NCBI RefSeq assembly: GCF_006402735.1
Contig: NZ_CP017174.1
Location: forward strand, 4,095,001-4,159,000
DNA: 64,000 nucleotides
Direction of reading: 5' to 3'
Origin: Myxococcus xanthus
Lineage (GTDB): Bacteria > Myxococcota > Myxococcia > Myxococcales > Myxococcaceae
This document shows positions 53,717 to 63,122 of the stretch, piece after piece. Positions within the stretch are counted from its first letter, which is position 1. Every line of letters starts with the position of its first letter. The position numbers and the translations under genes were made by a program. A model generated the notes under the pieces. It searched no databases and had not been told where the DNA came from. It saw nothing but the letters and a program-made list of their open reading frames with translations.

Positions 53717-54732
53717 GGCGCGTGGGGCCTCGCGTTGAGGTGGAGGACGAGGTCGGCGATGACGAGCGACACCATGGCCTCCAGCACCGGGACGGCGCGG
53801 GGCATGATGCACGGGTCGTGACGGCCACCCTTCGCATGCTCCTGTAGCGTCGCGGGCGGCTTGAAGAAGGTTCGGATCTGCATCGGCTCGCCATTGGCGA
53901 GCCCGCCCTGGATGCCGCCGTACGCGTCCTTCACGGCGTGGAACTGGATGCCGGGCTGGCCAATGCGCTCGAGCAGGTCCGGCGGGCCCCAGACGACGCC
54001 CGTGACGGCGCCGATGCTGCCCAGGGCCTGGGCGATGCGCGCCTTGAGCTTGCCGAAGATGGGCTCGCCCAGACCCACGGGCAGGCCCTCCACGCGCACG
54101 TCAATGGCGCCGCCCAGGCTGTCGCCCGCCTCCTTCGCGGTGAGGATGCGCTGGGACATCTCGTCGCGGATGGCGACGTCCGGGCAGCGCGTGGCGTGGG
54201 CGTCCACCTGCTCGCGGGTGAGTCCTGGCGCGGGTACGGCGGCCACCAGGTTGCCCACCTGGGACACGTAGGCGACGGTGCGGATGGAAGGCACGTCACG
54301 GGCGAGGTACGCCTCGGCGATAGCGCCGCCGATGACCCGGCAGAGCGTCTCGCGCCCGCTGGTGCGCCCGCCGCCGCGGTGGTCACGGTGCTTGAATCGC
54401 TCGCGCCACACGGCGTCCGCGTGGCCGGGCCGGTCCTCGGCCTTCAGCTTCTCGTAGTCCCCCGAGCGCTGGTTGGTGTTGCGCACGATGGCGGCGATGG
54501 GCGTGCCCAGCGTCTTGTCCTCGAAGACGCCGGACAGGATCTCCACCTGGTCCGGTTCGCTGCGCGCGGTGGTGATGGTGGACTGGCCGGGGCGCCGACG
54601 GTCCAGCGCGACTTGAATCTGCTCGCGCGTCAGGGGCACGCCGGCGGGGCAGCCATCCAGGATGGCGCCGAGCGCGGGCCCGTGGCTCTCTCCAAACGTC
54701 GTCAGGCGAAACAGTTCGCCGAAGGTATTCAT
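53713..54732 (-). CDS. aroC: chorismate synthase
   Basis: A 339-residue FMN-dependent enzyme that removes phosphate from EPSP to give chorismate. It has FRLTTFGESHG at the start, RPGHADAVW, HRDHRGGGRTSGRET, and the conserved end KGGRHDPCI. It is slightly short (family about 360) at the C-terminus. The ATG at 54732 overlaps the stop of aroDE by 4 bp. Confidence 0.96.
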   Translation of the reverse strand: MNTFGELFRLTTFGESHGPALGAILDGCPAGVPLTREQIQVALDRRRPGQSTITTARSEPDQVEILSGVFEDKTLGTPIAAIVRNTNQRSGDYEKLKAEDRPGHADAVWRERFKHRDHRGGGRTSGRETLCRVIGGAIAEAYLARDVPSIRTVAYVSQVGNLVAAVPAPGLTREQVDAHATRCPDVAIRDEMSQRILTAKEAGDSLGGAIDVRVEGLPVGLGEPIFGKLKARIAQALGSIGAVTGVVWGPPDLLERIGQPGIQFHAVKDAYGGIQGGLANGEPMQIRTFFKPPATLQEHAKGGRHDPCIMPRAVPVLEAMVSLVIADLVLHLNARPHAP

Positions 54733-56000
54733 GTCGCGGACTCCCAGAGTTGGCGCTGACGCCGGGCTTGCGCGATGAACCACGCCGCACCCAGCAGCAC
54801 CGGAGTACCGCCGCGACGGACAATCTCCGCGGCGATGCGCCGGCCCGGGGCGCCGTAGGCGATGACCGCCACACGGGCCCCGTCGAAGCGCAGGTCGTCA
54901 GGAGCGGGCACCCTATCGGGCCAGGTCCAGACGCCCGCCCCTGTGAGAGGCGCCTGGATGTCGGCGCGTCGCAAGACGCGCAAGTCGCAGCTCAGCTCCG
55001 CCGCCACGGACCGGAGCGCCGAGGTGGCGCCACCGTCCCCCAGGACGAAGACTTCGCGAGCCCCGAGCCGCTCGAGCACCGTGCGGGCGCCGAACGTGTC
55101 GGTATTGAAGGATTCCCACCGGTCGCCCCGGCGGACCAGCGTGTTGATGGCGTCCAGCGAGGACCCCGTGTGCTTCGCCAGCCGCAGCTTGAAGGGGCTG
55201 GTGACGGCGAAGCCCGCGTAGTGGGGCAGCAATGCGTCCACCACGGCCTCCACGGGCCCGTCCTCTGGCAGGTCGATGCGGTCGAAGGGCTGACGGTGGA
55301 TGCGCGGCGAGCGCGAGTGGACGATGGACGTCCCCAGGATGCCCAGCCGCAGCGGCGGCGCCACTGTGTACCGGTCCGCGCCGCGCAGCTCTCGCACGAC
55401 GTCGTCCAGCAGCCGCTGGCCGGGCGCCGCGACCCAGGCGCCTCCCGCCGCGACATAATCCAACACGTTGTTCCGGGCGAGCAGCGCCCGCGTGGGCAAC
55501 GCCACCGCGCCCATGCCCAGCACCGTGACACGCGTGGCACCGAAGCGCTCCACCATCCGCCGCTGCGTCTCCATCAGTGTGACGAGGTGTGCCGGGTCTG
55601 CCATCGGCTCCACATGCTTCACCAGGGCGTCGGCGGGCAGCTCACGTTCCCACAACTGGAGCGCTTCCTCGGTGGATAGCTGCCGGCTCGCGTGGTGCGA
55701 CGCGAGCAGCTTTCCCGGGGGTGCCGCCAGCGATGCCTGCTGCCCCGACGCGTCCATCAAATCCCTGTCCACGCGCCAGGCCGCGGCCACCCAAGGGGCG
55801 GGCAGCGGCTTGCCCCGCTCGGAGACGAGCAACGGCAGCACCGCCGCCAGCGCCTCGGGCGAGATGGCGTCCGGGGCGTGCAGGTCCGTACGGATCTCCA
55901 GGACGTCCGCCCCACGGCGCTGGCCGTCGCGCGCGAAGCGGACAGCGTCTTCGCCGATCAGGGTGGGGGGCAGGGTGACGACGCGCCGGGCGGGCGTCAC
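54729..56000 (-). CDS. aroDE: bifunctional 3-dehydroquinate dehydratase / shikimate dehydrogenase
   Basis: A 423-residue fusion. Residues 1-205 are a type I dehydroquinase: DVLEIRTDL at 33-40, a catalytic His in LLASHHAS (102-103) and the Schiff-base Lys128 in LVKHVEP. Residues 215-423 are a shikimate dehydrogenase with SRSPRIH (229-235), VTSPFK (Lys271), INTLV (Asn286), NTDTFG (Asp301) and the nucleotide-binding GDGGATSA. The dehydratase half is shorter than in E. coli. Plants have the same domain order. It starts at a GTG overlapping the aroK stop by 4 bp. Confidence 0.93.
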   Translation of the reverse strand: MTPARRVVTLPPTLIGEDAVRFARDGQRRGADVLEIRTDLHAPDAISPEALAAVLPLLVSERGKPLPAPWVAAAWRVDRDLMDASGQQASLAAPPGKLLASHHASRQLSTEEALQLWERELPADALVKHVEPMADPAHLVTLMETQRRMVERFGATRVTVLGMGAVALPTRALLARNNVLDYVAAGGAWVAAPGQRLLDDVVRELRGADRYTVAPPLRLGILGTSIVHSRSPRIHRQPFDRIDLPEDGPVEAVVDALLPHYAGFAVTSPFKLRLAKHTGSSLDAINTLVRRGDRWESFNTDTFGARTVLERLGAREVFVLGDGGATSALRSVAAELSCDLRVLRRADIQAPLTGAGVWTWPDRVPAPDDLRFDGARVAVIAYGAPGRRIAAEIVRRGGTPVLLGAAWFIAQARRQRQLWESAT

Positions 56001-56629
56001 AGGGGCACCTCGGGGGCAAGGCAGCCTCGGAGGAAGTCCTCCAGGGCCACGGTGGGGACGCGGGCGTGCAGAACCTCGCGCTCATTGAACACGGAGGACA
56101 ATTCTTCTTCGAGCGACACCTCGGCACGCAGCCGCGGGCGTGTCCGGTCCGTGAGCAGCCGCTCACGGTAGGTGTCGAAACATACGGGGACGACCAGGGT
56201 GAAGAGCCCGGTCAGCGCGTCCGGATGGTGGGACAGGAAACCGCCTCCCACGGCCACCAGCCCTCCGGCCGGCAGGGCTAGGAGGGCGCTTCGTTCAGCG
56301 GCCCGGAACTCTTGCGGCGCTTCGGCCACCCATCTGCGCAGCGGGCGCCCGTGCAGGCGCTCCAGGTGCGCATCCAGGTCCAGCCCGGGCCGCGCGAGCA
56401 TGCGGGCCACCATGGGCAACAGACGCGACTTGCCCGCGCTCCGGTGGCCGGCGAGCACCACCGTCTGTCCGGAGACGGGGAACAGGGAGGGGCCCGGGCG
56501 GGCTACCGCCTCCCTCAGTCCCGGCGCGAGCCGGGGATCCACCGAGGCGAGAATCTGTTCAACGAGGTGCCGCCGCTCCTCAGCGGACGGTGCCGACATA
56601 GACGTAGGCGGTGCCGAACGTGAGCGCAT
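55997..56629 (-). CDS. aroK: shikimate kinase, divergent
   Basis: A 210-residue P-loop kinase. GHRSAGKSRL at residues 61-70 is an altered Walker A (Ser where Gly is usual). DLDAHLE, EFRAAERSALLAL, VGGGF and RPRL follow and match the shikimate-binding Asp, Arg and Gly-Gly motifs and the lid Arg. An N-terminal extension of about 50 residues is unusual. The start is 56629 or 56599; either overlaps the menG end by 50 or 20 bases. Its position between menG and aroDE supports the role. Confidence 0.85.
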   Translation of the reverse strand: MRSRSAPPTSMSAPSAEERRHLVEQILASVDPRLAPGLREAVARPGPSLFPVSGQTVVLAGHRSAGKSRLLPMVARMLARPGLDLDAHLERLHGRPLRRWVAEAPQEFRAAERSALLALPAGGLVAVGGGFLSHHPDALTGLFTLVVPVCFDTYRERLLTDRTRPRLRAEVSLEEELSSVFNEREVLHARVPTVALEDFLRGCLAPEVPL

Positions 56630-57269
56630 GCGCGGACTTTGCCGCGTAGGCCCCGGACTGGTCCATCAGCTCCAGGAACTTGTCACCGGCCGGGAAGGAG
56701 GCGGATGTCTTGGGCAAATATTGGTACGCGGCGCGGTTGCCCGTCAGCAGCCCACCGATGGTGGGCATCACCGTCTTGCTGTAGAAGCGGAACAATGCCC
56801 CGAAGGCGCCCGTGGGCTGGCCGAACTCCAGCACCACCACGTGACCACCGGGGCGGACCACTCGCGCCATCTCCTTCAGGCACTTCACCGGGTCATCCAC
56901 GTTGCGGATGCCGAAGGAGATGGAGGCCACGTCGAAGCTGTCCGCCGCGAAGGGCAGGTCCATCGCGTCGGCCACCTGGAAGTCCACCTGGAGGCCCGCC
57001 TTCTCCGCCTTGGCGGGGGCGCTCTCAAGCATCTCCGGGCAGAAGTCCGTGCCCACGACACGGCCGGAGACGCCCACCTTGCGCTTGAAGGCCAGGGCCA
57101 GGTCGCCGGTGCCCGAAGCGCAGTCGAGGACGCGGTCTCCTTCCTTCGCGGTGCTGAGCCGGACGGCACTCCGGCGCCACAGCCGGTGGATGCCGAACGA
57201 GAGGACCTCATTCGTCACGTCGTACTTCGTGGCGATGGAAGAGAACATCTCACGGACTTCAGTAGTCAT
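56580..57269 (-). CDS. menG: demethylmenaquinone methyltransferase
   Basis: A 229-residue class I methyltransferase that methylates demethylmenaquinone (or a ubiquinone intermediate). It has [34 protein letters not shown] for SAM binding, FGIRNV and EFGQPTGAF, and ends with [13 protein letters not shown]. It is the UbiE/MenG family. No ubiquinone genes are near and menaquinone genes face it across the promoter, so menG fits better. The ATG at 57269 overlaps the DAHP synthase stop by 4 bp. Confidence 0.94.
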   Translation of the reverse strand: MTTEVREMFSSIATKYDVTNEVLSFGIHRLWRRSAVRLSTAKEGDRVLDCASGTGDLALAFKRKVGVSGRVVGTDFCPEMLESAPAKAEKAGLQVDFQVADAMDLPFAADSFDVASISFGIRNVDDPVKCLKEMARVVRPGGHVVVLEFGQPTGAFGALFRFYSKTVMPTIGGLLTGNRAAYQYLPKTSASFPAGDKFLELMDQSGAYAAKSAHALTFGTAYVYVGTVR

Positions 57270-58177
57270 CGTGCCCTCACGACCTGGGCCGGGCTTTCCG
57301 GCCGCCAAAGGTGTCGGTCCACCGCGTCTAGCACGGCTGGCAGCCGTCGCATCAACGTCTCGAAGCGTTCGGGCGTCAGGGCCTGGTGCCCATCGCACAT
57401 GGCCAGCTCGGGCTTCGGGTGGACTTCAATCAACAATCCATCCGCCCCCGCGGCCGCGGCCGCCAGCGACATGGGGAGGATGAGCGCCGGGTCGCCCGTC
57501 GCATGGGACGGGTCGACGATGACGGGCAGGTGGGAGCGCTGCTTCGCCCAGGCCACCGCCGCCAGGTCCAGCGTGTTGCGCAGCTCCGTCTCGAAGGTGC
57601 GGATGCCGCGCTCGCACAGCATCACCTGTTCGTTGCCACCGTCGAGGATGTACTCGGCGGCCAGCAGCCATTCCTGCAACGTGGCCGACAGGCCTCGTTT
57701 GAGCAGCACGGGCTTGCGCACCTTCCCCAGCGCCCGAAGCAGCGAGTAGTTCTGCATGTTGCGCGCACCCACCTGGAGGATGTCCGTGGACTCCTCCATG
57801 AGGGGAATCTGCGCCGACTCCATCACCTCGCTGATGATGGGCATGCCGTGGCGGCGCCCGGCCTCCGCCAGGACGTGCAGGCCCGGCTCGCCCATGCCCT
57901 GAAATGCGTAGGGACTGGTGCGAGGCTTGAATACGCCACCGCGCAGGACATGGGCACCCGCGGCGGCCACCACCGAGGCGGCGTGCTGCACCTGCTCCGC
58001 GCCTTCCACCGCGCAGGGGCCAGCCATGACGACGAACCCGGGGCCTCCGATTTCCACGGGGCCCACTCGCACGCGAGTGCCTTCGGGCCGCTCCACGCGA
58101 AGCACCCGCAGCGCGCCCGGGGCCCGTCCGGACCCGGCTGGTTCGTCTGGCCGCTTGCCTCCCACGGACCCTCCCAT
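57266..58177 (-). CDS. 3-deoxy-7-phosphoheptulonate (DAHP) synthase, type I-beta
   Basis: A 303-residue enzyme that joins phosphoenolpyruvate and erythrose 4-phosphate, the entry step of aromatic synthesis. [47 protein letters not shown] and [10 protein letters not shown] match the KDSA-like (Thermotoga/Bacillus) group. There is no fused chorismate mutase or ACT domain. It is the first gene of the leftward operon. The ATG at 58177 lies close to an inverted repeat at 58182-58205. Confidence 0.94.
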   Translation of the reverse strand: MGGSVGGKRPDEPAGSGRAPGALRVLRVERPEGTRVRVGPVEIGGPGFVVMAGPCAVEGAEQVQHAASVVAAAGAHVLRGGVFKPRTSPYAFQGMGEPGLHVLAEAGRRHGMPIISEVMESAQIPLMEESTDILQVGARNMQNYSLLRALGKVRKPVLLKRGLSATLQEWLLAAEYILDGGNEQVMLCERGIRTFETELRNTLDLAAVAWAKQRSHLPVIVDPSHATGDPALILPMSLAAAAAGADGLLIEVHPKPELAMCDGHQALTPERFETLMRRLPAVLDAVDRHLWRPESPAQVVRAR

Positions 58178-58181
58178 TCAT

Positions 58182-58205
58182 GGAGTTCAAGAGGTTTTGA
58201 ACTCC
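58182..58205. promoter_or_regulatory. 9-bp-arm inverted repeat in the aro/men divergent promoter
   Basis: GGAGTTCAA and TTGAACTCC are separated by 6 bases (GAGGTT). It lies within the 104-base spacer between the DAHP synthase start (58177) and the menF start (58282), 4 bases from the former. A site there could repress or co-regulate both operons. The regulator is unknown. Confidence 0.55.
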
Positions 58206-58281
58206 TTGGTGCATGTATAGCCGAGATGGCTTAGAAGACAACCGAAGGTGATTGCGACGCAATCGCCGATGAGGAACGCTG

Positions 58282-59592
58282 ATGAAGACGCACAATCCCG
58301 TTGAGAGCCAGCGCTGGGTGGCCGGAATGACGCCCCTCGCGGTGGTGGATCCGCTCGCGGGTGCGGACGTATTGGGCGTTCCGACCGTCTATTGGGAGCG
58401 TCCGCTGGCGCAGGACGCGGCGGCGGGGTGGGGTGAGGCGGCGGTGGTGGAGGCGCAGGACGCCTCCGACATTCCTGGCGTGCTGGCCTCGCTGGGCCGC
58501 GCGCAGGTGCGCTGGCTGGGCGAAGCCCCGGAGTCGATGCCGGGCCCCTGGTTTGGCGGCATCCGTTTCGGTGACTCGGGCACGGTGGACACGGCGTGGG
58601 CGTCGCACGGTGTGACGCGCTGGACGCTGCCCGAGGTGCTGGTGTTCCGCACGGCGCGCGGCGTGTGCCTGGTGGCGTTCGCGCAGGAAGGCCGCGGGGG
58701 TGAGGACCTGGTGCGCTCGCGGCTGGAGCGCGTCCGTGCCTGCTTCCCGGAGGCGTACCGGCATGCGCGCGGCGAGCCCGTGGCGTTGGAGTTGCGCGCG
58801 TCGCGGCCGGACTTCGAGGCGCGGGTGCAGCGCGCGCTGGACGCGATTGCGTCCGGGCACCTCCAGAAGGTGGTGCTGGCGCGCCCGCTGGATGCGGAAG
58901 GGCCCGCGCCCTTTGATGTGGTGGACGTGCTGGCGCGGCTGCGTGAGCAGAATCCCCGCTGCGCCACCTTCCTGTTCCGCGCGCCGGACGACACGTGTTT
59001 CCTGGGCGCGACGCCGGAGACGCTGTGCCGGGTGGACGGTCAGGTGCTGGAGACGGAGGCCCTGGCGGGCACGGCCGCGCCCGGCCATGCGGACGGGCTG
59101 CGGGGCCATGACAAGAACGTGCGCGAGCACGCGTCCGTGGTGCGCTACCTCGTCACCGCGTTGACGCCGCTGGCGGAGCAGGTGTCTTCGGACGCGGAGC
59201 CCGCGCTGCTGGCCTTGAAGAACGTCGTGCACCTGCGGACGGGGTTTCGCGCCGAGCTGCGGCCGGGGGTGACGCCGGCGCAGGTGGTGGAGGCGCTGCA
59301 TCCCACGCCGGCCGTGGGTGGTACGCCCCGTGAGCGCGCACTGTCGTTCCTGGTGGAGCACGAAGGCCTGGACCGTGGGTGGTACGCGGGGCCGGTGGGC
59401 TGGGTGGGGCCTGGGCGGGCGCACCTGATGGTGGCGCTGCGCTCGGCGCGCGTGAAGGGCGCGAAGGCCCGGCTGTTCGTCGGCGTGGGGCTGGTGGCTG
59501 GCTCCAACGCGGACTCGGAGTGGCGGGAGACGGAGATGAAGAGCCTGGCCATGTTGCGGGCCTTGGGAGGCGGGGATGTCGTCCGACGCTAA
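58282..59592 (+). CDS. menF: isochorismate synthase
   Basis: A 436-residue chorismate-using enzyme that makes isochorismate, the first menaquinone step. The C-terminal half has the chorismate-binding motifs: LQKVVLARPL, FLGATPETL, EALAGTA, a HLRTGF segment, then GGTPRERAL, and GWYAGPVGW. The N-terminal part is divergent. It is first in an operon with menD, whose start overlaps its end by 17 bp. Confidence 0.92.
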   Translation: MKTHNPVESQRWVAGMTPLAVVDPLAGADVLGVPTVYWERPLAQDAAAGWGEAAVVEAQDASDIPGVLASLGRAQVRWLGEAPESMPGPWFGGIRFGDSGTVDTAWASHGVTRWTLPEVLVFRTARGVCLVAFAQEGRGGEDLVRSRLERVRACFPEAYRHARGEPVALELRASRPDFEARVQRALDAIASGHLQKVVLARPLDAEGPAPFDVVDVLARLREQNPRCATFLFRAPDDTCFLGATPETLCRVDGQVLETEALAGTAAPGHADGLRGHDKNVREHASVVRYLVTALTPLAEQVSSDAEPALLALKNVVHLRTGFRAELRPGVTPAQVVEALHPTPAVGGTPRERALSFLVEHEGLDRGWYAGPVGWVGPGRAHLMVALRSARVKGAKARLFVGVGLVAGSNADSEWRETEMKSLAMLRALGGGDVVRR

Positions 59593-61345
59593 CCTCAACG
59601 TGCTGTGGGCGCGCGCGTTGCTGGAAGAGCTCGTGCGCGGTGGGGTTCGTCACGCGGTGGTGTGTCCGGGTTCCCGGTCATCGCCCCTGGCCCTGGCCTG
59701 CGCCGGGACGGAGGGGCTGCGCACGTGGTCCGTCATCGACGAGCGCAGCGCGGGCTTCTTCGCCCTGGGGCTCGCGAAGCAGTCGCGCGCGCCGGCCGTG
59801 GTGGTGGCGACCAGCGGCACCGCGGGCGCGCACTTCTACCCGGCGGTCATCGAGGCCGCGCTGTCTCACGTGCCCCTGGTGGTGCTGACGGCGGATCGGC
59901 CCCTGGAGCTTCAGGGCTGGGGCGCGCCGCAGACCGTGCCACAGGCGCGCTTCTTCGGAGAGCACGCGCGCTTCTACGCGGACCTCGGTCAGCCCGAGGC
60001 GCATGACGCGGCGTTGATCCACATGCGTGCCACCGTTGCCCGCGCGGTCGTCAGCGCGTGGCGCACGCCGCGGGGCGCCGTGCAGCTCAACGTCCCGTTC
60101 CGCGAGCCGCTGGCCCCCATCGCCGAGCCCTTCGCCGAGGCGTCGCTGAGCGCGCTCGCGAAGTCGGGACGCGCCGGTGCGCCGCTGACGCGCATCGTCC
60201 CGCCCGAGCCGGTGCCGGACGCGGCCACCCTGGACGAGGTCCGCCGTAAGATTGCCGCGACCCCTCGCGGCGTCATCGTGTGTGGCCCGCGCGATGAAAC
60301 GGATGGATTCGCGGCGGCCATCAGCGCGCTGTCGCAGGCCACGGGCTACCCCGTGCTGGCCGAGTCCACCTCGCAGGCCCGTTATGGCGGCGGCCCGCTC
60401 ACGCTGTCCTATTACGACGCGATGTTGCGGCACGCGCCGTTCGCGAAGGCGCACCGTCCGGAGCTCGTGTTGCGCTTCGGAGGTGGGCTCACGCCGAAGG
60501 TGCCTCAGCAGTGGCTGGACGGCTCGGGCGCGGACATCGTCCTCTTCAGCGACGGGGGCGGGCTGTTCGACCCGGCGCACCGCGCATCCACGGTGGTGGA
60601 GGGCTCGGCGGTGGCGGCCTGTGAGGCCCTGACGCGAGGGCTCGCGCGTGGCGCGGGTCCATGGGCGCGAGGCTTCCTGGCCGCGGAGCATCGGGTGCGC
60701 ACGGCGCTGGAGTCCGCGTTCGCGGAGCAGCCCGACATTCTCTCCGAGCCGCGCATCGCTCGCGAGGTGGTGGCGGCGCTTCCGGCGGGCGCGCCGCTCT
60801 TCGTGTCCAGCAGCATGCCCATCCGCGACCTGGACGCCTTCGCGCCGGCGGGCACAGTGCCGCTGCGGGTGCTGGCCAACCGGGGGGCCAACGGAATCGA
60901 CGGCATTGTCTCCAGCGCGCTCGGCATGGCAGCGGCGGCGGGACGTCCCGCGGTGCTGCTCACGGGGGACCTGGCGTTGCTGCATGACGTGGGAGCCTTC
61001 GTCACCGCGTCGCGCACGCGAGTGCCGCTCACGGTGGTGGCGGTGAACAACGATGGCGGCGGCATCTTCTCGTTCCTCCCCATCGCCCAGATCGCGCCTC
61101 GGGACACGTTCGAGACGCTCTTCGGCACGCCGCATGGTGTGGACCTGTCCCACGCGGCGGCGCTGGGCGGCGCCCGGTTCCACCGGCCGGAGACGCCCGT
61201 TGCGCTCAGGTCGGCCGTGCGCGAGGGCCTGGAGGGCGGACTCCACCTGGTGGAAGTGCGCGTGGACCGCAACGCGAATGTGGATGAGCACCGGCGGCTG
61301 TTCGCTCGAATGGCGGCCTCACTGGGAGAAGGACCATGGGCGTGA
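59576..61345 (+). CDS. menD: SEPHCHC synthase MenD
   Basis: A 589-residue thiamine-diphosphate enzyme that joins isochorismate and 2-oxoglutarate. It starts with VCPGSRSSPLALA, has IDERSAGFFALGLA with the ThDP Glu, and the C-terminal NRGANGIDGIVSSALG and NNDGGGIFSFLP segments that hold the cofactor and metal. The length is normal. The ATG at 59576 overlaps menF and its stop overlaps the menH start by 10 bp. Confidence 0.96.
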   Translation: MSSDANLNVLWARALLEELVRGGVRHAVVCPGSRSSPLALACAGTEGLRTWSVIDERSAGFFALGLAKQSRAPAVVVATSGTAGAHFYPAVIEAALSHVPLVVLTADRPLELQGWGAPQTVPQARFFGEHARFYADLGQPEAHDAALIHMRATVARAVVSAWRTPRGAVQLNVPFREPLAPIAEPFAEASLSALAKSGRAGAPLTRIVPPEPVPDAATLDEVRRKIAATPRGVIVCGPRDETDGFAAAISALSQATGYPVLAESTSQARYGGGPLTLSYYDAMLRHAPFAKAHRPELVLRFGGGLTPKVPQQWLDGSGADIVLFSDGGGLFDPAHRASTVVEGSAVAACEALTRGLARGAGPWARGFLAAEHRVRTALESAFAEQPDILSEPRIAREVVAALPAGAPLFVSSSMPIRDLDAFAPAGTVPLRVLANRGANGIDGIVSSALGMAAAAGRPAVLLTGDLALLHDVGAFVTASRTRVPLTVVAVNNDGGGIFSFLPIAQIAPRDTFETLFGTPHGVDLSHAAALGGARFHRPETPVALRSAVREGLEGGLHLVEVRVDRNANVDEHRRLFARMAASLGEGPWA

Positions 61346-62193
61346 AGCTGGCCTACGAGACGTGGGGTGAGGGCTCCCGTCCGCTCGTGTTGCTGCATGG
61401 CTTCACCGGCAGCCGCAGGGCCTTCGACGGGCTGCGTCCGCTCCTGGGCCGCGACGTGCGCGCGGTGGCGGTGGACCTTCCCGGCCATGGGGCCACGCCG
61501 CTGCCGGACCAGCGGGGGCGTGAGGCCTTCGTGGAAACGGTGGACGCGCTCGTCGCGCTGGTGGACTCGCTGGGCCAGGGGCCCGTGGATCTGCTGGGCT
61601 ATTCGCAGGGGGCACGCGTGGCGCTTGCGGCGGCCGTGCGCGCGCCGGACCGCTTCGGCCGGCTCATCATGGAGAGCGGTTCGCCCGGGCTGCACCGGCG
61701 CCAGGAGCGCGCGGCCCGGCGTGAAGCGGACGGACAGCTGGCGGCCTTCATTCGTTCGCGAGGCGTGGACGCCTTCGTGGACCGCTGGGAGCAGCTGCCG
61801 CTGTTCGACGGCCTGCGCCAGCTTCCGCAGGAGCGCAAGGACGCGCTGTGCTCACAGCGCCGCGCCTGCACGGCGGAGGGTCTCGCTGGTGCGCTGGAGT
61901 GCCTGGGCCTGGGCGTCCAGCCGGATTTCTGGCCCGCGCTGCACGCCCAGCGGCTGCCCACGCTCCTGCTGACGGGCGCGGCGGATTCGAAGTTCACCCA
62001 GATTGCCCGCCGCATGGCCACGGAGCTGCCGGTGGTCTGGCGCCACGCTTTCGAAGGCTGTGGCCACGCGCCGCACCTGGAAGCGCCGGAGGCCTATGCC
62101 CGTGAAGTCCTCGGGTTCCTCCAGACGCCCTGGTACGAGGCCCCGCAGTTCGACAGCCCCATGACCGTGAGCGAGGGAAGGGTGACGTCGTGA
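61336..62193 (+). CDS. menH: SHCHC synthase MenH (alpha/beta hydrolase)
   Basis: A 285-residue alpha/beta hydrolase that eliminates pyruvate from the MenD product. The motifs are LLHGFTGSRRAF at residues 19-30, the nucleophile GYSQGARVA around residue 93, and GCGHAPHLE with the catalytic His near the end. It is placed between menD and menA, which supports MenH over a general esterase. The C-terminus is slightly longer than usual. Confidence 0.92.
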   Translation: MGVKLAYETWGEGSRPLVLLHGFTGSRRAFDGLRPLLGRDVRAVAVDLPGHGATPLPDQRGREAFVETVDALVALVDSLGQGPVDLLGYSQGARVALAAAVRAPDRFGRLIMESGSPGLHRRQERAARREADGQLAAFIRSRGVDAFVDRWEQLPLFDGLRQLPQERKDALCSQRRACTAEGLAGALECLGLGVQPDFWPALHAQRLPTLLLTGAADSKFTQIARRMATELPVVWRHAFEGCGHAPHLEAPEAYAREVLGFLQTPWYEAPQFDSPMTVSEGRVTS

Positions 62194-63113
62194 GCACGTC
62201 GGTTCCGGCGCCGGGCCCGCTGTCGGTGAAGCCCCGTCCCGGGGTGAAGCACTGGGTGATGGCGGCGCGTCCCAAGACGCTGACGGCGGCGCTGGTGCCG
62301 GTGTTGGTGGGCACGGGGCTCGCGTTCGGCTCGGGCGTGGGGCGCCTGCTGCCCGCGCTGGCGGCGCTGCTGGGCGCGGTGCTCATCCAGATTGGCACCA
62401 ACTTCATCAACGACTACTACGACTTCAAGAAGGGCGCCGACACGCACGAACGGCTGGGCCCTCAGCGCGTGACGCAGAGTGGCCTCATCGCGCCGGGCAC
62501 CGTGCTGGCGGGCGCGGGTGTGTGCTTCGCGCTGGCCACGGCGGTGGGCCTGTACCTGGTGGCGGTGGGGGGCTGGCCCATCATCGCCATCGGCCTGGCG
62601 TCGCTGCTGTGCGGCTACGCGTACACGGGCGGTCCCTTCCCCCTGGGCTACAACGGCCTGGGAGACGTGTTCGTCTTCATCTTCTTCGGCCTGGTGGCGG
62701 TGACGGGGACCTACTACGTGCAGGCGGGGACGGTGGACCCCGCGGCGTGGTGGGCGGCGGTTCCCGTGGGGGCCAGCGGCACGATGCTCATCGTCGTCAA
62801 CAACCTGCGCGACGTGACGACGGACGTGAAGGCTGGCAAGCGCACCCTGGCGGTCCGCTTCGGCACGGGCGTGGGGAAGGCGGAGTACATCCTGCTGCTG
62901 GTGCTGTCGTACGCCACGCCCTTCGCGATGTACGCGCTGAAGCTGGCCAGCCCCTGGGTGTTCCTGTCCCTGCTGAGCCTGCCCCTGGCGGTTCCCCCGC
63001 TGCAGCGGGTGCTGAGGCAGGAGGGCGCGGCGCTGAATCCGGCCCTGGGGTCCACGGCCAGACTGCAGCTCGTGTTTGGAGTGCTGTTCGCGTTGGGCCT
63101 CTACCTGCGATGA
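62190..63113 (+). CDS. menA: 1,4-dihydroxy-2-naphthoate polyprenyltransferase
   Basis: A 307-residue integral membrane prenyltransferase that attaches the isoprenoid chain. The first Asp-rich motif NDYYDFKKGAD and the second, LRDVTTDVKAGKRTL, bind the diphosphate. Eight or nine membrane helices are seen. It starts at a GTG overlapping the menH stop by 4 bp. The product is methylated by MenG, encoded in the facing operon. Confidence 0.95.
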   Translation: MSTSVPAPGPLSVKPRPGVKHWVMAARPKTLTAALVPVLVGTGLAFGSGVGRLLPALAALLGAVLIQIGTNFINDYYDFKKGADTHERLGPQRVTQSGLIAPGTVLAGAGVCFALATAVGLYLVAVGGWPIIAIGLASLLCGYAYTGGPFPLGYNGLGDVFVFIFFGLVAVTGTYYVQAGTVDPAAWWAAVPVGASGTMLIVVNNLRDVTTDVKAGKRTLAVRFGTGVGKAEYILLLVLSYATPFAMYALKLASPWVFLSLLSLPLAVPPLQRVLRQEGAALNPALGSTARLQLVFGVLFALGLYLR

Positions 63114-63122
63114 TGTGAGTCC

